A DNA stretch of 64,000 nucleotides, taken from the NCBI GenBank assembly GCA_016800925.1, contig JABCPU010000079.1:62001-126000 (forward strand), in the 5' to 3' direction. The notes below the pieces were generated by a model. The model was not told the origin of the DNA and made no database searches. It saw only the letters and a program-made list of their open reading frames with translations. Of the stretch, positions 13,802 through 24,879 are shown one piece after another. The first letter of the stretch is position 1; the number at the start of each line of letters is the position of its first letter. The position numbers and the translations under genes are program-made. This stretch comes from Suillus spraguei. Its lineage: Eukaryota > Basidiomycota > Agaricomycetes > Boletales > Suillaceae.

Positions 13802-16315
13802 AGAAAAGATAAATATAAGGATAAGCCACCACTTCATTACAGCAATGGTTTTCTCCATGCCTGTATCAGCCAATTCCACGTTCCGCACTAAAAATTTGCT
13901 GAAGTAGTCGACGTCTTTTTGCTTCGGAGGATATTTTGTGAATCCCTTGACCCATGACTCGATGATGGTCTGAACATCTCCAGTTCCGTGAAGTACAATT
14001 TCTCCCCTGGCTGTTTGCCCTGCTGCTTCAAAAAAAGGAGGCTCCGGGTGCTTAGCCTAAGGAGGGGGTTTCTTGCGATAAGGCGCAGATGACGCGCGAC
14101 TAGAAGCCTTGATCTTACGTTCTTGAAGGAGATTTCCACTTCTCGCATGTCGAGCCATGATCACCTGCTCGCGCTGCAAATCCACAGGTAATGCAGCAAA
14201 CACATCTGAGTCGATATCAAGTTTGCGAAGCTCTGCGTCAGATACACGCATGTATGATGGGACTTCACGTTTTGCAAAGAGCGTGTTTTTACGGGGGGAT
14301 ACGCTCGTCCTATTCTTCGGTGCGAGTTGTTGAGTGATTCTTTTGACGTTGACGCCTTTGACCATGATTTTCGGTCGGACGTTATGAGAGGGTTGTTCCG
14401 GAGGCACTGGTGAGCGTGATCTACGCTGATATTCGACTTCTAGTTCCTTCCTGACATCATCTGGCAGCGCATCGAAGACGTCCTTGTCGACCTGAGAGAA
14501 AGAAGGGAGGTCCAATGTAGGTAATGGACGTGATGGACCGGCCTGATTCTGGAGTGGATCTTCTGGCAAAGGGGGTTCAGTGATGATCATAGGCATTGGA
14601 ATGGCGCCTTGTTCAGTGTTATCTTGTACATTCGTCTTGGAGCTTCTGGCTTGGAAGGGCAACTTCACTTGCCCAGGGTCGGTGGCGTCAGGTGGCGACG
14701 GCGTATCTAGCTTCTGTATCTGAATGCCTATTCCGCGCAGCTCTTTCGGATCGAATCCCCAAGAACCCAGTAATGACCATGCGTGTTCGCCGATATCCTT
14801 TGGGTCGCTTGTAGCTCTACCGTTTGTGCTACTTAGCAGAGTTTGCTTGCTGAATGTCTCACAGATGCCGTGCCCCATGAACTAAACGGTGAACATTCAT
14901 CAGCACCCAATTTAAATACAGCCCATCTTCCTGAATACCTTAGGTGGCTCAACAGGTGCACTTGGATCGCGTTTCATAATCTTCAAAGTCAAAGAACGTC
15001 CACACATGTTGATAGCATTCAATCTCCGGGAAACTTCTTCAGCATCTGGTGGATGAATGCCTTAGCTTGGTCGTCGTTCTCAAAACGTATTCCATACTAG
15101 GTAAAGTCAGAGATCAGCAACTACACAACCAAAACTACTTATCAGCAACTCATGTTGATATCACACGAGACAGACTTCCTCGGTTTGTCAGACTCGAGTT
15201 TTCGTTCATCAATGCCACGGATCGCATTGTACAAAGTTTCGCCAGTAGTCTTGCCAAGCGCATCGCACAGTGCGGTTTTACTTTACTTAGCGAGTTCGCC
15301 GAGATTTGTGACTCCGAGTTTCTCGTTCGCTTTCTGGCGTGTGGAATGTCCGAAACCGTGGAGATCGTCGATATCTAACGGCGCGAGAACCTGTTCCACA
15401 TCTTCTGATTTTAAGTGAAATGATCCCGCAGGCTTGGCCTTGCGTGTCGCGATGCGAGCAAGTTGTATGTTCTCCGCGATGCCAATGCTGACTATAGCTT
15501 GTGTCAGTAAGTGATGTCGGACACATCAATGCGAAGAACCTTCGCAACCTGTTCCTCTGACTGTATTTGTTCTGCAAGGGACCTTTCCGGATCATCCACG
15601 AATGCTAAGGAAGACGGTCGAATAGCGCACCGGGAAACACTCGTGGTGACCTCAATCAAAGCTTCGTCAACGGAGACAGCCTGGATATCATCCGCATGAC
15701 GCATCAAAATGGTGTAGAAACGCAACGACAGCTGTTTGTATCTGATCTTTTATTGGATAGAGTATAATGAATGGAAAGACAAATACATACTTCTTGAACT
15801 CGTAGGGTATAGTCATAAGATCAGGGCACAACCTACGTCCCTGCTGAAGGTTGAAGAGAGCTATCACTCGTAGCTCAATACATGAAAGAAATACGTGTGG
15901 CATACCTCATTCCATTCTTGATCCCAAATGACCTGGCTTCGTAGCTTGAACTGGCTATTTCGCTTGTACTCGATGCACCCCCTGTGCTCCCTTGCGAGTG
16001 ACAAACGACAACCGGTTTGCCTCGCAACTCAGGGTGACTCAGAAGGCCGACGGAAACGAAAAAGCAATCAAAGTCGCAGTGCATCATAACACGCTTCAAG
16101 CTCGGGGCTTTTTCCTTTCCTTTCCTTTTTGATGGAGACCTCGCGGCGAAATGCGCCCCACTCATGTTGGTACCACCACTCTTAGCCATGTCCTGAGTGT
16201 CGCCTATAGACTCGCGTATCGACCAATTTTCAACTTCTTCTTGGGCTTGTTGAACCAAGTTTTTCAGCTCAGCTTTCCATGTGGACAGGTAGTGCAGTCG
16301 TGAGTGTTTGTGTGT
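13802..16315 (-). pseudogene. REV1: REV1 translesion polymerase, both ends missing
   Basis: REV1 is a Y-family deoxycytidyl transferase in translesion synthesis. Visible in order are RLHYLSTWKAELKNLV, the palm motif MHCDFDCFFVSVGLL, SYEARSFGIKNGM, LCPDLMTIPYEFKKY, DDIQAVSVDEALIEVT (catalytic Asp-Glu), DIDDLHGFGHSTRQKA, a little-finger region, ubiquitin-binding motifs (VFAALPVDLQREQV, VFDALPDDVRKEL), and part of the C-terminal partner-binding domain ending VMKWWL. The N-terminal BRCT domain is absent: upstream sequence switches, out of frame, to a PP2C phosphatase at about 16300-16325. The C-terminal helices are replaced by the histidyl-tRNA synthetase leader. A TAA stop (15283-15285) interrupts GELAK*SKTALCDALG. 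Catalytic residues are intact, but the gene cannot make a complete protein. Confidence 0.88.
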
Positions 16316-17521
16316 CGTGCTGACCAGGATATAAATTATAGAGAATACGTCGGGTGAACTCGGATGGTTGTTTGAAGGGGGTGTCTCCCAGACCTGTTCA
16401 ATCATCGAGTAGGTCAGCGGATAGTAAAGTATGAAAATATGAATGTAACATGCATCGAAAGGGTGCAATAGCTCCAAGCACACGACTATCCACAATACAC
16501 TCCGGCTCACCAGGGTGCTCATTCATGACGCGCTGGACCTCAAGCGGATTTTCCCCGTTATGAAATTGCGTCAAAACTTCCACGTTCCACGATTTTTGAT
16601 CAGTCTCTGAGACCATCACTTGAATTCAAAAGTTAGCCGTCACGATGGACAATATCGTCACGCTTTACGTACGTCCTTGGCAGTCACCCAGGTTGGCAAG
16701 CCATAGATTTTGGTGATCAGGGTCAACAAGAGCTACGAGTGCAGTAGTACCATACAAGCACAGCCTTGCCTTCGTGTAATTTTGGCCTCCGGAAAGTTGG
16801 TCATCGAGAACTTCCTGGATCTGCAAGTCCGACAAGCGAGATAAAGATGACAAACCGTCCGGGAAAAGTTCCAGGACGTCATTGGCGATGGCGTCATCTA
16901 AAGCGCGAATGGCCATCGAAAACATGTCCGCAATTAAAGGCGGCGGTACAACACGGTCACCGTGTTTCCGAGTGATCAACTTCAAGTGTTCCCGCACAAT
17001 GATAGGCATGTGATGGGCCACATGCTCAACGGTATGGCTACCCAGGTGACCTGTGGATAATTCCTGGTAATGACACAATGACCAAGCACATTCTCAAAAC
17101 TTGTGCCTACCATCAAAAACTGCAGACAGGGTCCAAACGCGTCCCTGAATATGTATCTGTTGAATTGCATAACGGTCTTGCGAGGGAGTCTCAGCGCAAG
17201 GTTGGAAGTTGAGGGCATCTGCACGCCACCGTCCCGTCGGGTCAAATTTGACGCTGTGGAGGTTGGAGGCTGCCGCCAGGTGATCCCAGGCAGCGTCATG
17301 GTTCAAATTTCGAAAGGGACGTGGCCAATCATCTGTAGGACTACACAGATTGCCAGGGATATCGCCGAAGGAGGCAAACGATGTAGGACCGGTATAGCAG
17401 GAGCATTCGGGGCTTCCACCCATGAGGCGCCAGTCACAAAAGAAGTAAGCGCAGGAGAAATGTGGGGACGCGGAATCCCCACTTTGCTGTCGGACCGCTT
17501 ATAAGTCATTGCTGCTGTCAT
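16300..17521 (-). pseudogene. PP2C-type protein phosphatase, 3'-truncated
   Basis: Resembles the mitochondrial pyruvate-dehydrogenase-phosphatase branch of PP2C (metal-dependent Ser/Thr phosphatases). Motifs are TPSQDRYAIQQ, then AVFDG joined across an intron to HLGSHTVEHVAHHMP, YGTTALVALVD, LWLANLGDCQ, HNGENPLEVQRVMNEHPGEPE and RVLGAIAPFR. After a further intron come GDTPFKQPSEFTRRILYN and LYPGQHDTQ. At that point the sequence switches to REV1 in a different frame, so the C-terminal third, including the last metal-binding aspartates, is missing. A start could be the ATG at 17521 or 17423. A Tc1/mariner element sits 36 bp upstream of 17521. It is the 5'-most piece of the mosaic. Confidence 0.85.
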
Positions 17522-17556
17522 GTGCAGTACTGGGCGTTAAAGTTCAACATTAATTA

Positions 17557-17655
17557 CAGCAGTTTGCATAATAAGAGAGGCCGGCGGTATTTTCCAAAAA
17601 AAGCGTGCATTTGTTTTCGAAAAGTAGTCCTACAAAGATCGATTTAAAAACAAGC
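17557..17655 (+). repeat. Left terminal inverted repeat of the Tc1/mariner element
   Basis: Starts directly after the TA duplication, and pairs with 18868-18964. It contains the shared block 'gaggccggcggtattttcc' followed by an A/T-rich run and 'ctacaaagatcgattt'. The repeat is long for the superfamily. Confidence 0.9.
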
Positions 17656-17745
17656 GATTCGGTGAAGTTGGTGGTCACCTGCTCTCAGAGCCAACAGTCT
17701 ACAACAACACTTTTTTCTCCGGTCAAACGTCTCCCTTACCCCACT

Positions 17746-18330
17746 ATGAAAGGTCACACATCGTCGCAAGAACTATGCGAAATTATCATCCGAATGCTAC
17801 CACTCCTTGACACGTCTGAAATCATGGCATACACTGGTTCAAGCAAATCGACAATAGAAAGGATTGCGCGATGCTATAAATTGACTGGGAAGCCGTAGAA
17901 AGTTAGAGGGGTAAGAATGGTAGAACTTGAATGATGGACTTGGAAGATATCGAGGTGCGTCCATATTCAATCTCTTTCTGTGCAAATTCTGACATATAAA
18001 AGTACAGGCATGGCTGTTTGTCCCGCAGCTGTGATATGTATCTAGATGAGCTCCGTGATGAGATTAGCAAGGCTCGCGGGAAACACCCGTCATTGTCCAC
18101 CATCTGGCGAACGCTTCATCGCACGGGATATTCAAGGAAGAAAGTTAGTGTCTTGATTCTCGTCTCGTTGACAATGATGTTTGATTGATGTGTGCAATAG
18201 ATCACTCGAGAAGCAAGAGAGCGGAACCTTGATAAACGTGCTGAGTACATGTATCAGATTGGCCTCAAATAGACCCGACCAACTCATTTTTGTCGACGAG
18301 AGCTCCGCCGACATCTGGTGCGGAGCTGGA
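17746..18330 (+). pseudogene. Tc1/mariner transposase fragment
   Basis: An N-terminal helix-turn-helix segment (SSQELCEIIIRMLPLL, TGSSKSTIERIARCYKLTG) comes first. After interruptions there is a second DNA-binding/linker segment (YLDELRDEISKARGKHPSLS, TIWRTLHRTGYSRKK), then an intron, then ITREARERNLDKRAEYMYQI and, with a frame change, RPDQLIFVDESSADI. The DES in the last segment is the first catalytic aspartate region of the DDE domain. Later catalytic residues are not found, and stops interrupt the frame, so it is inactive. Confidence 0.75.
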
Positions 18331-18534
18331 TCCACCTGGCATTGTGGCTGCTGACGAAGTGCCAGGCTTTTTTTGGTGGAATGGGCCGTGGCCGTGGTTT
18401 AGTCTTTGAGAAACTTCCTGACTTGAAGGATCTTCCACCTGTGTACCACTGGGGAGCTGTGATTGCTTTTTCGGAGGACGGCCGCGTTTACGAGGCTCCT
18501 TGACCTTGCGCACTCGTGCAGGAGCCTTTGCCAT
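18265..18534 (-). other. AT-hook-like coding relic inside the Tc1 element
   Basis: A minus-strand frame beginning MAKAPARVRKVKEPRKRGRPPKK shows a classical AT-hook core (RKRGRPPKK) followed by Ser/Gln-rich sequence. It overlaps the end of the plus-strand transposase relic. It could be an inverted piece of the element's own coding sequence or a fragment from a host gene. No complete gene is visible. Confidence 0.4.
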
Positions 18535-18867
18535 CCTGCGAGACAATGTAGCAGACCGGGAAAGTGAGATGTGTGTGAATTTGGTTTGTATACTAGTACT
18601 AGACACGAGACAAGTGTCCACTTCGCCAGATCGTTCCATTCGTTCTACAGTCGTCTGCGCCTCATTGTTCTTATCAAGTTTGTATCTTACCGCTTGTCAT
18701 TATCTTGCTTCGTTACTGAAATAAAAATCAATCTTCGTAGACTGTTGGCTCTGAGAGCAGGTGACCACCAACTTCACCAAATCGCTTGGTTTTTTCGCTG
18801 GTCGTCTGCGTTCGATTTTTCTGATCAGTTTTGTCGCTTGGACCATGTAAATAGCTTGCTTCGTTGT

Positions 18868-18964
18868 TGAGATAAAAATCGATCTTTGTAGGACTACTTT
18901 TCGAAAACAAATGCACGCTTTTTTTGGAAAATACCGCCGGCCTCTCTTATTATGCAAACTGCTG
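18868..18964 (-). repeat. Right terminal inverted repeat of the Tc1/mariner element
   Basis: Reverse complement of the left end with only a few differences. It ends 'gcaaactgctg' immediately before TA. Confidence 0.9.
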
Positions 18965-18966
18965 TA

Positions 18967-19448
18967 ATGACATATATCAATAGATTTGGTGTCTTTGTAT
19001 GAAAGCCGTGCGGCGTGCGTATACGCGTGGCGTCAAACGTCACCGTGCCAGTACCACATTGAAAGTTTAGGACGGAGTTGGGCACCTGGCAATTCAACGT
19101 GATGGGATATAGTTAACTCCCGCAATCCTGTGTTTGCGGAGTTTCGCGCGGTCATTTGATGCAACACAGGCACAATGGGAAACCTCCGTTGAAGGACGAA
19201 CGCAAAGGGCAATAAACTTATGTAAAGCTTAAAACCAGTGTCCGCACAGATAGCTAGACTTAAAAAAGTGATACATTACACTACATACGACTTGCGTTAT
19301 TTAAGAGCTACTAGTAATCAAGATCGTAGTCGTAAGCTACAATATAGTGACGAAAAAAATGTATACAATGTGCGTGGTTGTAAAGATCGTGGTAGGTAAG
19401 ATCCAGTCTGATACTCCAGGTCCATGCAGAATTATGAGAAGACATTGC
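18967..19448. other. Intergenic stretch
   Basis: Lies between the Tc1 element and the 3' end of the cysteine-rich membrane protein gene. No reading frame or repeat of note was recognised. Confidence 0.4.
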
Positions 19449-20600
19449 TTATTTACGGAAGAGGTTGCAAGATCCGCCCGTATTTGTAGGTGTGATCCAA
19501 TGCGATGGGTCAGGTTCTGGGGACTGCCTTACGGACGCAGCGTACGACTCGGCGGCGGATAGCGGTTTAGAAGGCAGTAGCTGACGTTTCAACACGTTTG
19601 GTCTCTTGGGTACCGAAGATCCAAGTGTCATTGTCGAAAATCGAGAACTCAAAGGGTCCGATTTGACAGGCTGCCGAGGTTCGGGTCTGGAACGAACATT
19701 CCCTGTCGTTTAGGAATACAGGGAACCTGATAGCCTATTAACATCGGAGTAATCATATGATTCGCGATGGTTGTAGAGATGAAGCGAAGGAGATCGCTCG
19801 ATCCTGAGCGAGAGTGCTCGTGTGCGCCCATAAGCGTCTCCATTTCCTTATGGTGCCGTGCCTCCTCCGCAGCGCGCAGTTTCCATAAAGCAATTTCCTC
19901 CGTCTCAGGCCGCGTGCTACGATTGTGCCCAAAAAGCCTCTCTCCAAAGCGGGCAAGTCGCCATCTCCAGTTTTGCTTGTGGAGGGCCTTAGCAGACGCA
20001 AATGCTGCTGTCTCCTTTGCTCGCTGCTTGCGAGCTCGGCGCCGCCAGCAGTATAAAAAGGCCACAAAGATGAAAGCACATCCAAGCGCCATGAGTAAAA
20101 TCTCCCACCACTGCAATCGTTGGGTTGTGGTTGTAATCGGAGTCGATAGCCCTGAGGGAAGCGCGCCTGAACTGGTACCAGAAGGTAAGACTTGTACAAG
20201 TTCTGAAAGGCACGCCCCAAGACTTGGGATAACACTTGTACCGCTGGTGCAGTTAGCTGACGTGCAAGCACCCCCACGCAAAACTTGACTAGAACTTGAG
20301 CAAGCGAGGCAGTTATTCGGACCGGCGCCTGAACAGCTAGCACAGCTGGAATCGCAAGACTGGCATGTTGAGGACGTTGTGTCGAAATACTGGTTCTGAC
20401 TGCAAGTAGCGAGACAGCGACCACTTGTAAGGACAGGGAGTGCTTTGTTGCAACTTGTGCACTGGTTAAAGGATGCACCTGAACATGTTGCACAGTCTGG
20501 ATGGCAGGAAACGCAGGACCCGGAAGAACTAAACGTGTTGGAGGGACAAGAACTGACGCACTGCCCGTTTGAAGCTAGCAAGTTGTTCGATATAGATAGA
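19449..20600 (-). pseudogene. Cysteine-rich (furin-like repeat) single-pass membrane protein, 5'-truncated
   Basis: The ectodomain has furin/growth-factor-receptor-type repeats with regularly spaced cysteines (GQCVSSCPSNTFSSSGSCVSC, CATCSG, CQSCDSSCASCSG, CLACSS). A single transmembrane helix follows (WWEILLMALGCAFIFVAFLY) with a basic stop-transfer CWRRRARKQR. The cytoplasmic tail is charged, contains one intron, and ends in a Ser/Pro-rich stretch at 19449. The N-terminus with its expected signal peptide is missing. Coding sequence begins at a minisatellite element near 20600, and nothing recognisable lies upstream of that element. The family is widespread in basidiomycetes; its function is unknown, with surface sensing or adhesion possible. 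Confidence 0.75.
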
Positions 20601-20890
20601 ATGAGAGCAGGGACGGTTTCCTTTTGAGAGCAGGGACGGTTTCCTTTGCGAGCGGGACGGTTTCCTTTTGAGAGCAGGGACGCAGGGACGGCTGCCTTTC
20701 TGGAGAAGGGAAGCAGGGACGGTTTCCTTTCTGGAGCAGGGACGGCAGGGACGGTGATGTAAGGAATTTTCATTTTAAAAAAAAAAATGGCGGATGGGAA
20801 ATAAGAAGCAGGGACGATTGCCTTTAAAGGCAGGAGCAGGGACGGTGACGAGTACAGGGGCGTAGTCGAGAAAACATATAGATAGATCAG
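20601..20890. mobile_element. Dispersed minisatellite-bearing element, copy 2
   Basis: Same architecture and orientation as 7808-8150. Repeats of 'gagcagggacggtttccttt' come first, then 'gatgtaaggaattttcat', an A-tract, 'atggcggatgggaaataag' and 'gcctttaaaggcaggagcag', with a distal end carrying 'agaaaacatatagatagat'. The repeat number is lower and the unit variant differs (cggtttcc rather than cgctttcc). It joins directly to the coding sequence of the cysteine-rich membrane protein. Confidence 0.72.
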
Positions 20891-21345
20891 AGGATTATTT
20901 AGAACCCTATGATATTGATGAGCAAAACTCTCTCACCTAAGACCTAGCTGTTTCGTGTTTACTTGAGAGTTGTACAACAAGGGGCCATCAGCAAAACCGG
21001 AACCAGAGTTGTCCGGCGCTCCCGGGAGGACTCTCACGCCACGTTGCTGACTTCACCATCGGTTGTCTTACATGACTCTGTGAATGCGTCAAATATTTTA
21101 TCAAAAATTATTCGGAGACCAAGAATCTTTGAGTCTTAATAAGCCGTTGCTTTATTGAGCGTCTTAAGCTTATACTATCATTACAGGGAGCAGACTCGGA
21201 AAGAACGTCACCTCGGGAACAACAGATACGATTCAAAAGTACAATGACGTCTTCGATAGGCTTATGCAAAGCTTCTGGGACCAGGTTGCTTCCGATGTAG
21301 TCATACCTGTCCATGACATAGCTATACATGTCCATGATATGGGTA
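20891..21345. other. Intergenic stretch
   Basis: No recognised gene. A minus-strand frame at 21108-21374 (88 codons) has no recognisable domain and is AT-rich. Confidence 0.35.
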
Positions 21346-21379
21346 AGTGTTCGAACGTCCTCGTCACTTGGCATATATT

Positions 21380-21690
21380 CACACCTTTTTAGAAGAAATC
21401 GGGCCTCGGCGGTATGATATTGCAGATGGCGCAGGACTAGATGCCAGAAAAGAATGCCTTGAAGGGACGCGCACGGAAATCCTATCCCAGATCACGGACT
21501 GGGTCAGCAGCACTGGGGACAACGTTCCAGGCATGCTGCGGATATCTGACCCTGCAGGCAAAGACAAATCGGCCATCGCCCTTTGGTCGGTGCTCTCTTT
21601 GTTGGTGCTCTCTTTGATTGGCGTTCGGGTTCCTGTTCGTGGACGCCAATGTCAAGAAAACACATCTCCTACTCTTGATTAAGGCGCGTC
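21380..21690 (+). pseudogene. NACHT/NLR-type NTPase fragment
   Basis: Shows the junction typical of fungal NLR-like proteins before and through the P-loop: RRYDIADGAGLDARKECLEG, TRTEILSQITDWVSSTGD, then LRISDPAGKDKSAIA. In intact relatives the last segment is a Walker A (GPAGKGKSAIA-like). Here the first glycine and the one before the lysine are replaced, so the P-loop is degenerate. The frame ends at 21682 after a low-complexity run. No effector, helical or repeat domain follows. Relatives act in heterokaryon incompatibility and innate immunity; this copy is a scrap. Confidence 0.7.
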
Positions 21691-22440
21691 ATTCTTGTCT
21701 GGTGTGGTCGCTACTTACGTGGCGGCCGTCAGGCCATCGCCCTTTTTAATGCAAATTAACATGAGGAGGAAATTATGCGTGTCCAAAAATGCTCGAGGGC
21801 AAACTGCAACCAGCGAGACCGCCCTTCAGCTCCCACTCACTTACTACGGTCCAGGTGTGAGTGGTTTTGTTTGCACATTCGTTTCTATGGCCGAAGAAAT
21901 GTGCTTCAAGATAACTATACATTGTGTACTATACTGATGCCCTCACCTTCCAGATTCCCTCAGGCAGTGACGACGCTTGGACTTACGGTGGTCTCACCTC
22001 GCCAGCAGCTTCCACTTCCTCTCTAACGTCCTCTCCTACCGTGACATCCTCCACCTTCACCCCAACACCATCCTATCTGCATCGTCTTCATCATCCTATC
22101 AGTCTACATCTACATCCCCTTCCACCTCTGCAACATCAAATCATTTTTTGAACGCAATTGCCTATGTCATACTAGGACGACTACAGGGGCGCGGACGAAA
22201 GACCGTACACCATAGGAACATTTTTGTAAGAGTAAATAAAATTCTGACGTTTTCTGAGGTGGTAAGATGTTAGCACAAAATTGGTGGTGCCTAAGTGATG
22301 CGCACCATAGCCTTTACCTGCCACTGAAGGAGGCCATCACGAGTGCATCCATGATGACCATATTCCAGAACATGGTGATTATGGATGCACTTGATATTGA
22401 TAATGGTCTCCTCACGCAACGGCCTGGCTCATATTGACCG
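21691..22440. other. Intergenic stretch with Ser/Thr/Pro-rich frame
   Basis: A plus-strand frame around 21924-22151 encodes a Ser/Thr/Pro-rich peptide but has no recognisable domain or clear splice context. The rest is featureless. Confidence 0.3.
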
Positions 22441-22449
22441 CTGAGCGCG

Positions 22450-22800
22450 ATGGCTGTTTTGGACCGCCTGCCACTGAAGATCACGTCTCTTATTGAAGAG
22501 TTACACAAATACAATGACGGCTACATTCATGGCGACCTTCGGGATACCAATATCATTGTGGGAGATGACAATCAATTCATGCTGTTCGATTTCGATTGGG
22601 CTGGACCGATCGAGAAGGCCCGTTATCCTATGTATGTTAATCGGACGGATATTCGACATCCTGAAGGCGCGTGTGATGGGGAGATGATTGTGGTGAAGTA
22701 TGACTTGGAAATACTGAAGTATCTGTTTCCTGAGCAAGATGGTCGGGAGCCGGCTGCAAAGCGCCATTGTCTTTCTACTGGTGAAGGGTCGTCAATTGGA
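22450..22800 (+). pseudogene. Fungal protein-kinase-like C-lobe fragment
   Basis: Encodes LIEELHKYNDGYIHGDLRDT then NIIVGDDNQFMLFDFDWAG and YPMYVNRTDIRHPEGACDG. The HGDLRDTN loop corresponds to the catalytic HRD/HxD segment and DFDWAG to the DFG segment, as in the kinase tail of the Crinkler protein at 39049-41332. The N-lobe and anything upstream are absent, so it is a fragment of a related gene. It starts abruptly at the ATG at 22450, and the sequence after about 22800 is unrelated. Confidence 0.75.
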
Positions 22801-22957
22801 TCCATTTGTGTTGGATGTACAACATTGACCCGGTATTCCTTTATTTCATTCGTCATCACGGACTGTGTAGTGTACTTCATAATCTCATTGTATCACACTG
22901 TTTGCACCTCAGTGAGGCATCATCTACTACCCTCGAAACTCTGCAAATGTGACTAGC

Positions 22958-24133
22958 TCAGCTTAACCACGTTGTCCACTGGTTGTACTCTCCTGTCATC
23001 ACTGCAGTTATCTCCTTAGCCAAGTTTCTGGCGGATTGCTGCGATGGGTGAAGTTCGTCATACCTAAGTGACAGGTGAGCTCTGGGTCATTATTTGGCAC
23101 CGATATTTGGACTGACCACATGAAGCTGTCTTCGTCAGTACCATTGGTAATCGTACAAGCTGGTTCTGCTGTGCTGTCCACGGTGTATACACATGAATGT
23201 ATGCAGCCCGTTACGTTGTAAGGCGCAGTGCCATTATAGTAATTCTGGGGGTTGTTATACATGTCGGTGAAAAGCCCGTAGGAGTCAAAAGATGCTGCGT
23301 TGCCAAGCGTCAGCTGCTTCCTCGAATCGGATTGCAATGTCGACTGACCAATATGAGCACCAGGAAGCTCGGGCACAAGCGCATCGAGCATGAGTGATGT
23401 AATTTCATTCCCTGCACGTACCAGCTCCGTCATGTACACGTTCCATTCAGTTGTATTGCGTCCCAAGTCCCAGTACGTGTTGGGGTACGAGTAATTGGAA
23501 TACAGGATTGTCAGGTCAAGGGGAAGCATCTGTATGCGCGAGGTGAGCTTGAGACACAGTGGACCAATGTTCGCATACTCGCATTCTGCATGATGAAGTT
23601 CCTGGCACCACTCTCGTACAAGATCTTCAGGACCTCAACGCTGCAATTCCTGACCTGAACAATCGATGTGGTGGGAGCATCACTTCCGGTAAGCAGCGCG
23701 TTGACACCCAGATCGTTGGTTCCAATCCAAATGGTGTATATCGTTTCCTCTGGGTTCAATTCCAGTGTGCCATTTCTAGTCTCATTCAGGTAGGCAGGTA
23801 GTTGCCAACCTAGACGGTCACTGTAATCAGGTGATATCCACGATCTATTTACGCTTACTCACCCATGATAGGAGGGAAGGGTCTGTAGGTAAGCAGGTTC
23901 GAGCATGTTGCACCGGAACGAGCAAATCCATAGAGATTCAGATCACCATACATCGCCGCCCACGTTGGCCAGGAATAACCTCCATCCGCAGAGGGGTAGT
24001 ACGAGGAATCAGTATAGGAGTCACCAAAAGTGACAAAATTCTTGATCTGACCAGGTGCAACACCAACTGCACAAGATGGGGTGGTGAGTGCCAGTAGTGC
24101 AAACACAAGCTTCAGACCCTGTAGGAACGCCAT
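22958..24133 (-). CDS. Secreted GDSL-type esterase (CE16-like)
   Basis: Probably an extracellular carbohydrate acetyl-esterase of the SGNH/GDSL superfamily (CE16-like). The start at 24133 gives a hydrophobic signal peptide (LKLVFALLALTTPSCAVG). Block I is FVTFGDSYTDSSYY with the nucleophilic serine, block III is IWIGTNDLGV, and block V, assembled across the last intron, is FMWYDELHPSQQ with the Asp and His of the triad. There are several N-glycosylation sites (YYNGTAPYNVTGC) and paired cysteines. Three introns were placed. The second appears to use a GC donor (gcgagt...acag), giving NFIMQN joined to MLPLDLTILYSN. The last joins DSFMW to YDELHP. All catalytic blocks are intact, and it is predicted functional. 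Confidence 0.88.
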
Positions 24134-24879
24134 GGAACAGAAGTACTGGTTCATCAATTTCGTGAGGTCATCTTATACTGCGCGAAGCATCCAATTAACG
24201 GCATCCGATTAACGGAACTCACATCACAAGGTCATTGCTATAATCCTGGCAAACGGAGACCGCACACTTACTTGCCGCCGTTACGCTCACGAGTGGCAGG
24301 ACAATGAGATCACGAGGGTCGTATTTCGCTCCGAGATGCTTCATCTTCGGCATTTCTTCGTTTTAATCGGTTAATGCTCGTGACGCAAGGAATTAAGGCA
24401 GACCGAAAATTTCACGGTCAAGGATGGGCATGGCCGCATCAGTGTCAGTGCCTTGAAATCAACCCGAACTTGCCAGAGCTCATGCACGCAAGTCACATGT
24501 CAGGTATGCGTGCGTCCACGGTTTGATCGATGAGACCGCGGAATCTTGGTTGGATGCCGGCCTTCCGTGTTAAACAAAAGGAAGACCCTGGAATAATCAG
24601 CATCCAAAATATTGTACGTTCCGTAAGTTGATAATACTGAGCGAATTGAGCTTGCGGTAAGTTCTAGCAAGTGAGTCGGGACTGTCGGCATTTGGTTGCC
24701 GAAGAGACAACGAAGCATCTATGTGCGAAAGCCAACCTCGTGGGGAAGAAGTCATATAATAATACATAACCAACATAAGAACAGACACAATATTCCAGGG
24801 GATGTCCACTACCAGCAACCAATAAGACCTACTCAGTCCAAACCATGGAGATAACAATAAACAAAGGGAGTTTTGATAC
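24134..24879. other. Intergenic region between esterase and membrane protein gene
   Basis: About 750 bp upstream of the esterase start and downstream of the membrane-protein stop. No frame with recognisable content. It should hold the esterase promoter and the 3' UTR of the gene to the right. Confidence 0.4.

Larger units (their letters stand above)
17557..18964. mobile_element. Tc1/mariner-type transposon, decayed, with TA duplication
   Basis: The two ends are long inverted repeats. The left end begins CAGCAGTTTGCATAATAAGA at 17557, and the right end is its reverse complement finishing at 18964. The match continues inward about 95 bp (a short insertion then separates a further matching block around 'ggtgaccaccaacttcacc'). 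Both ends are flanked by TA (17555-17556 and 18965-18966), the target duplication of this superfamily. The interior holds transposase remnants on the plus strand and a minus-strand AT-hook-like piece. At 1408 bp it is a defective copy. Confidence 0.93.
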
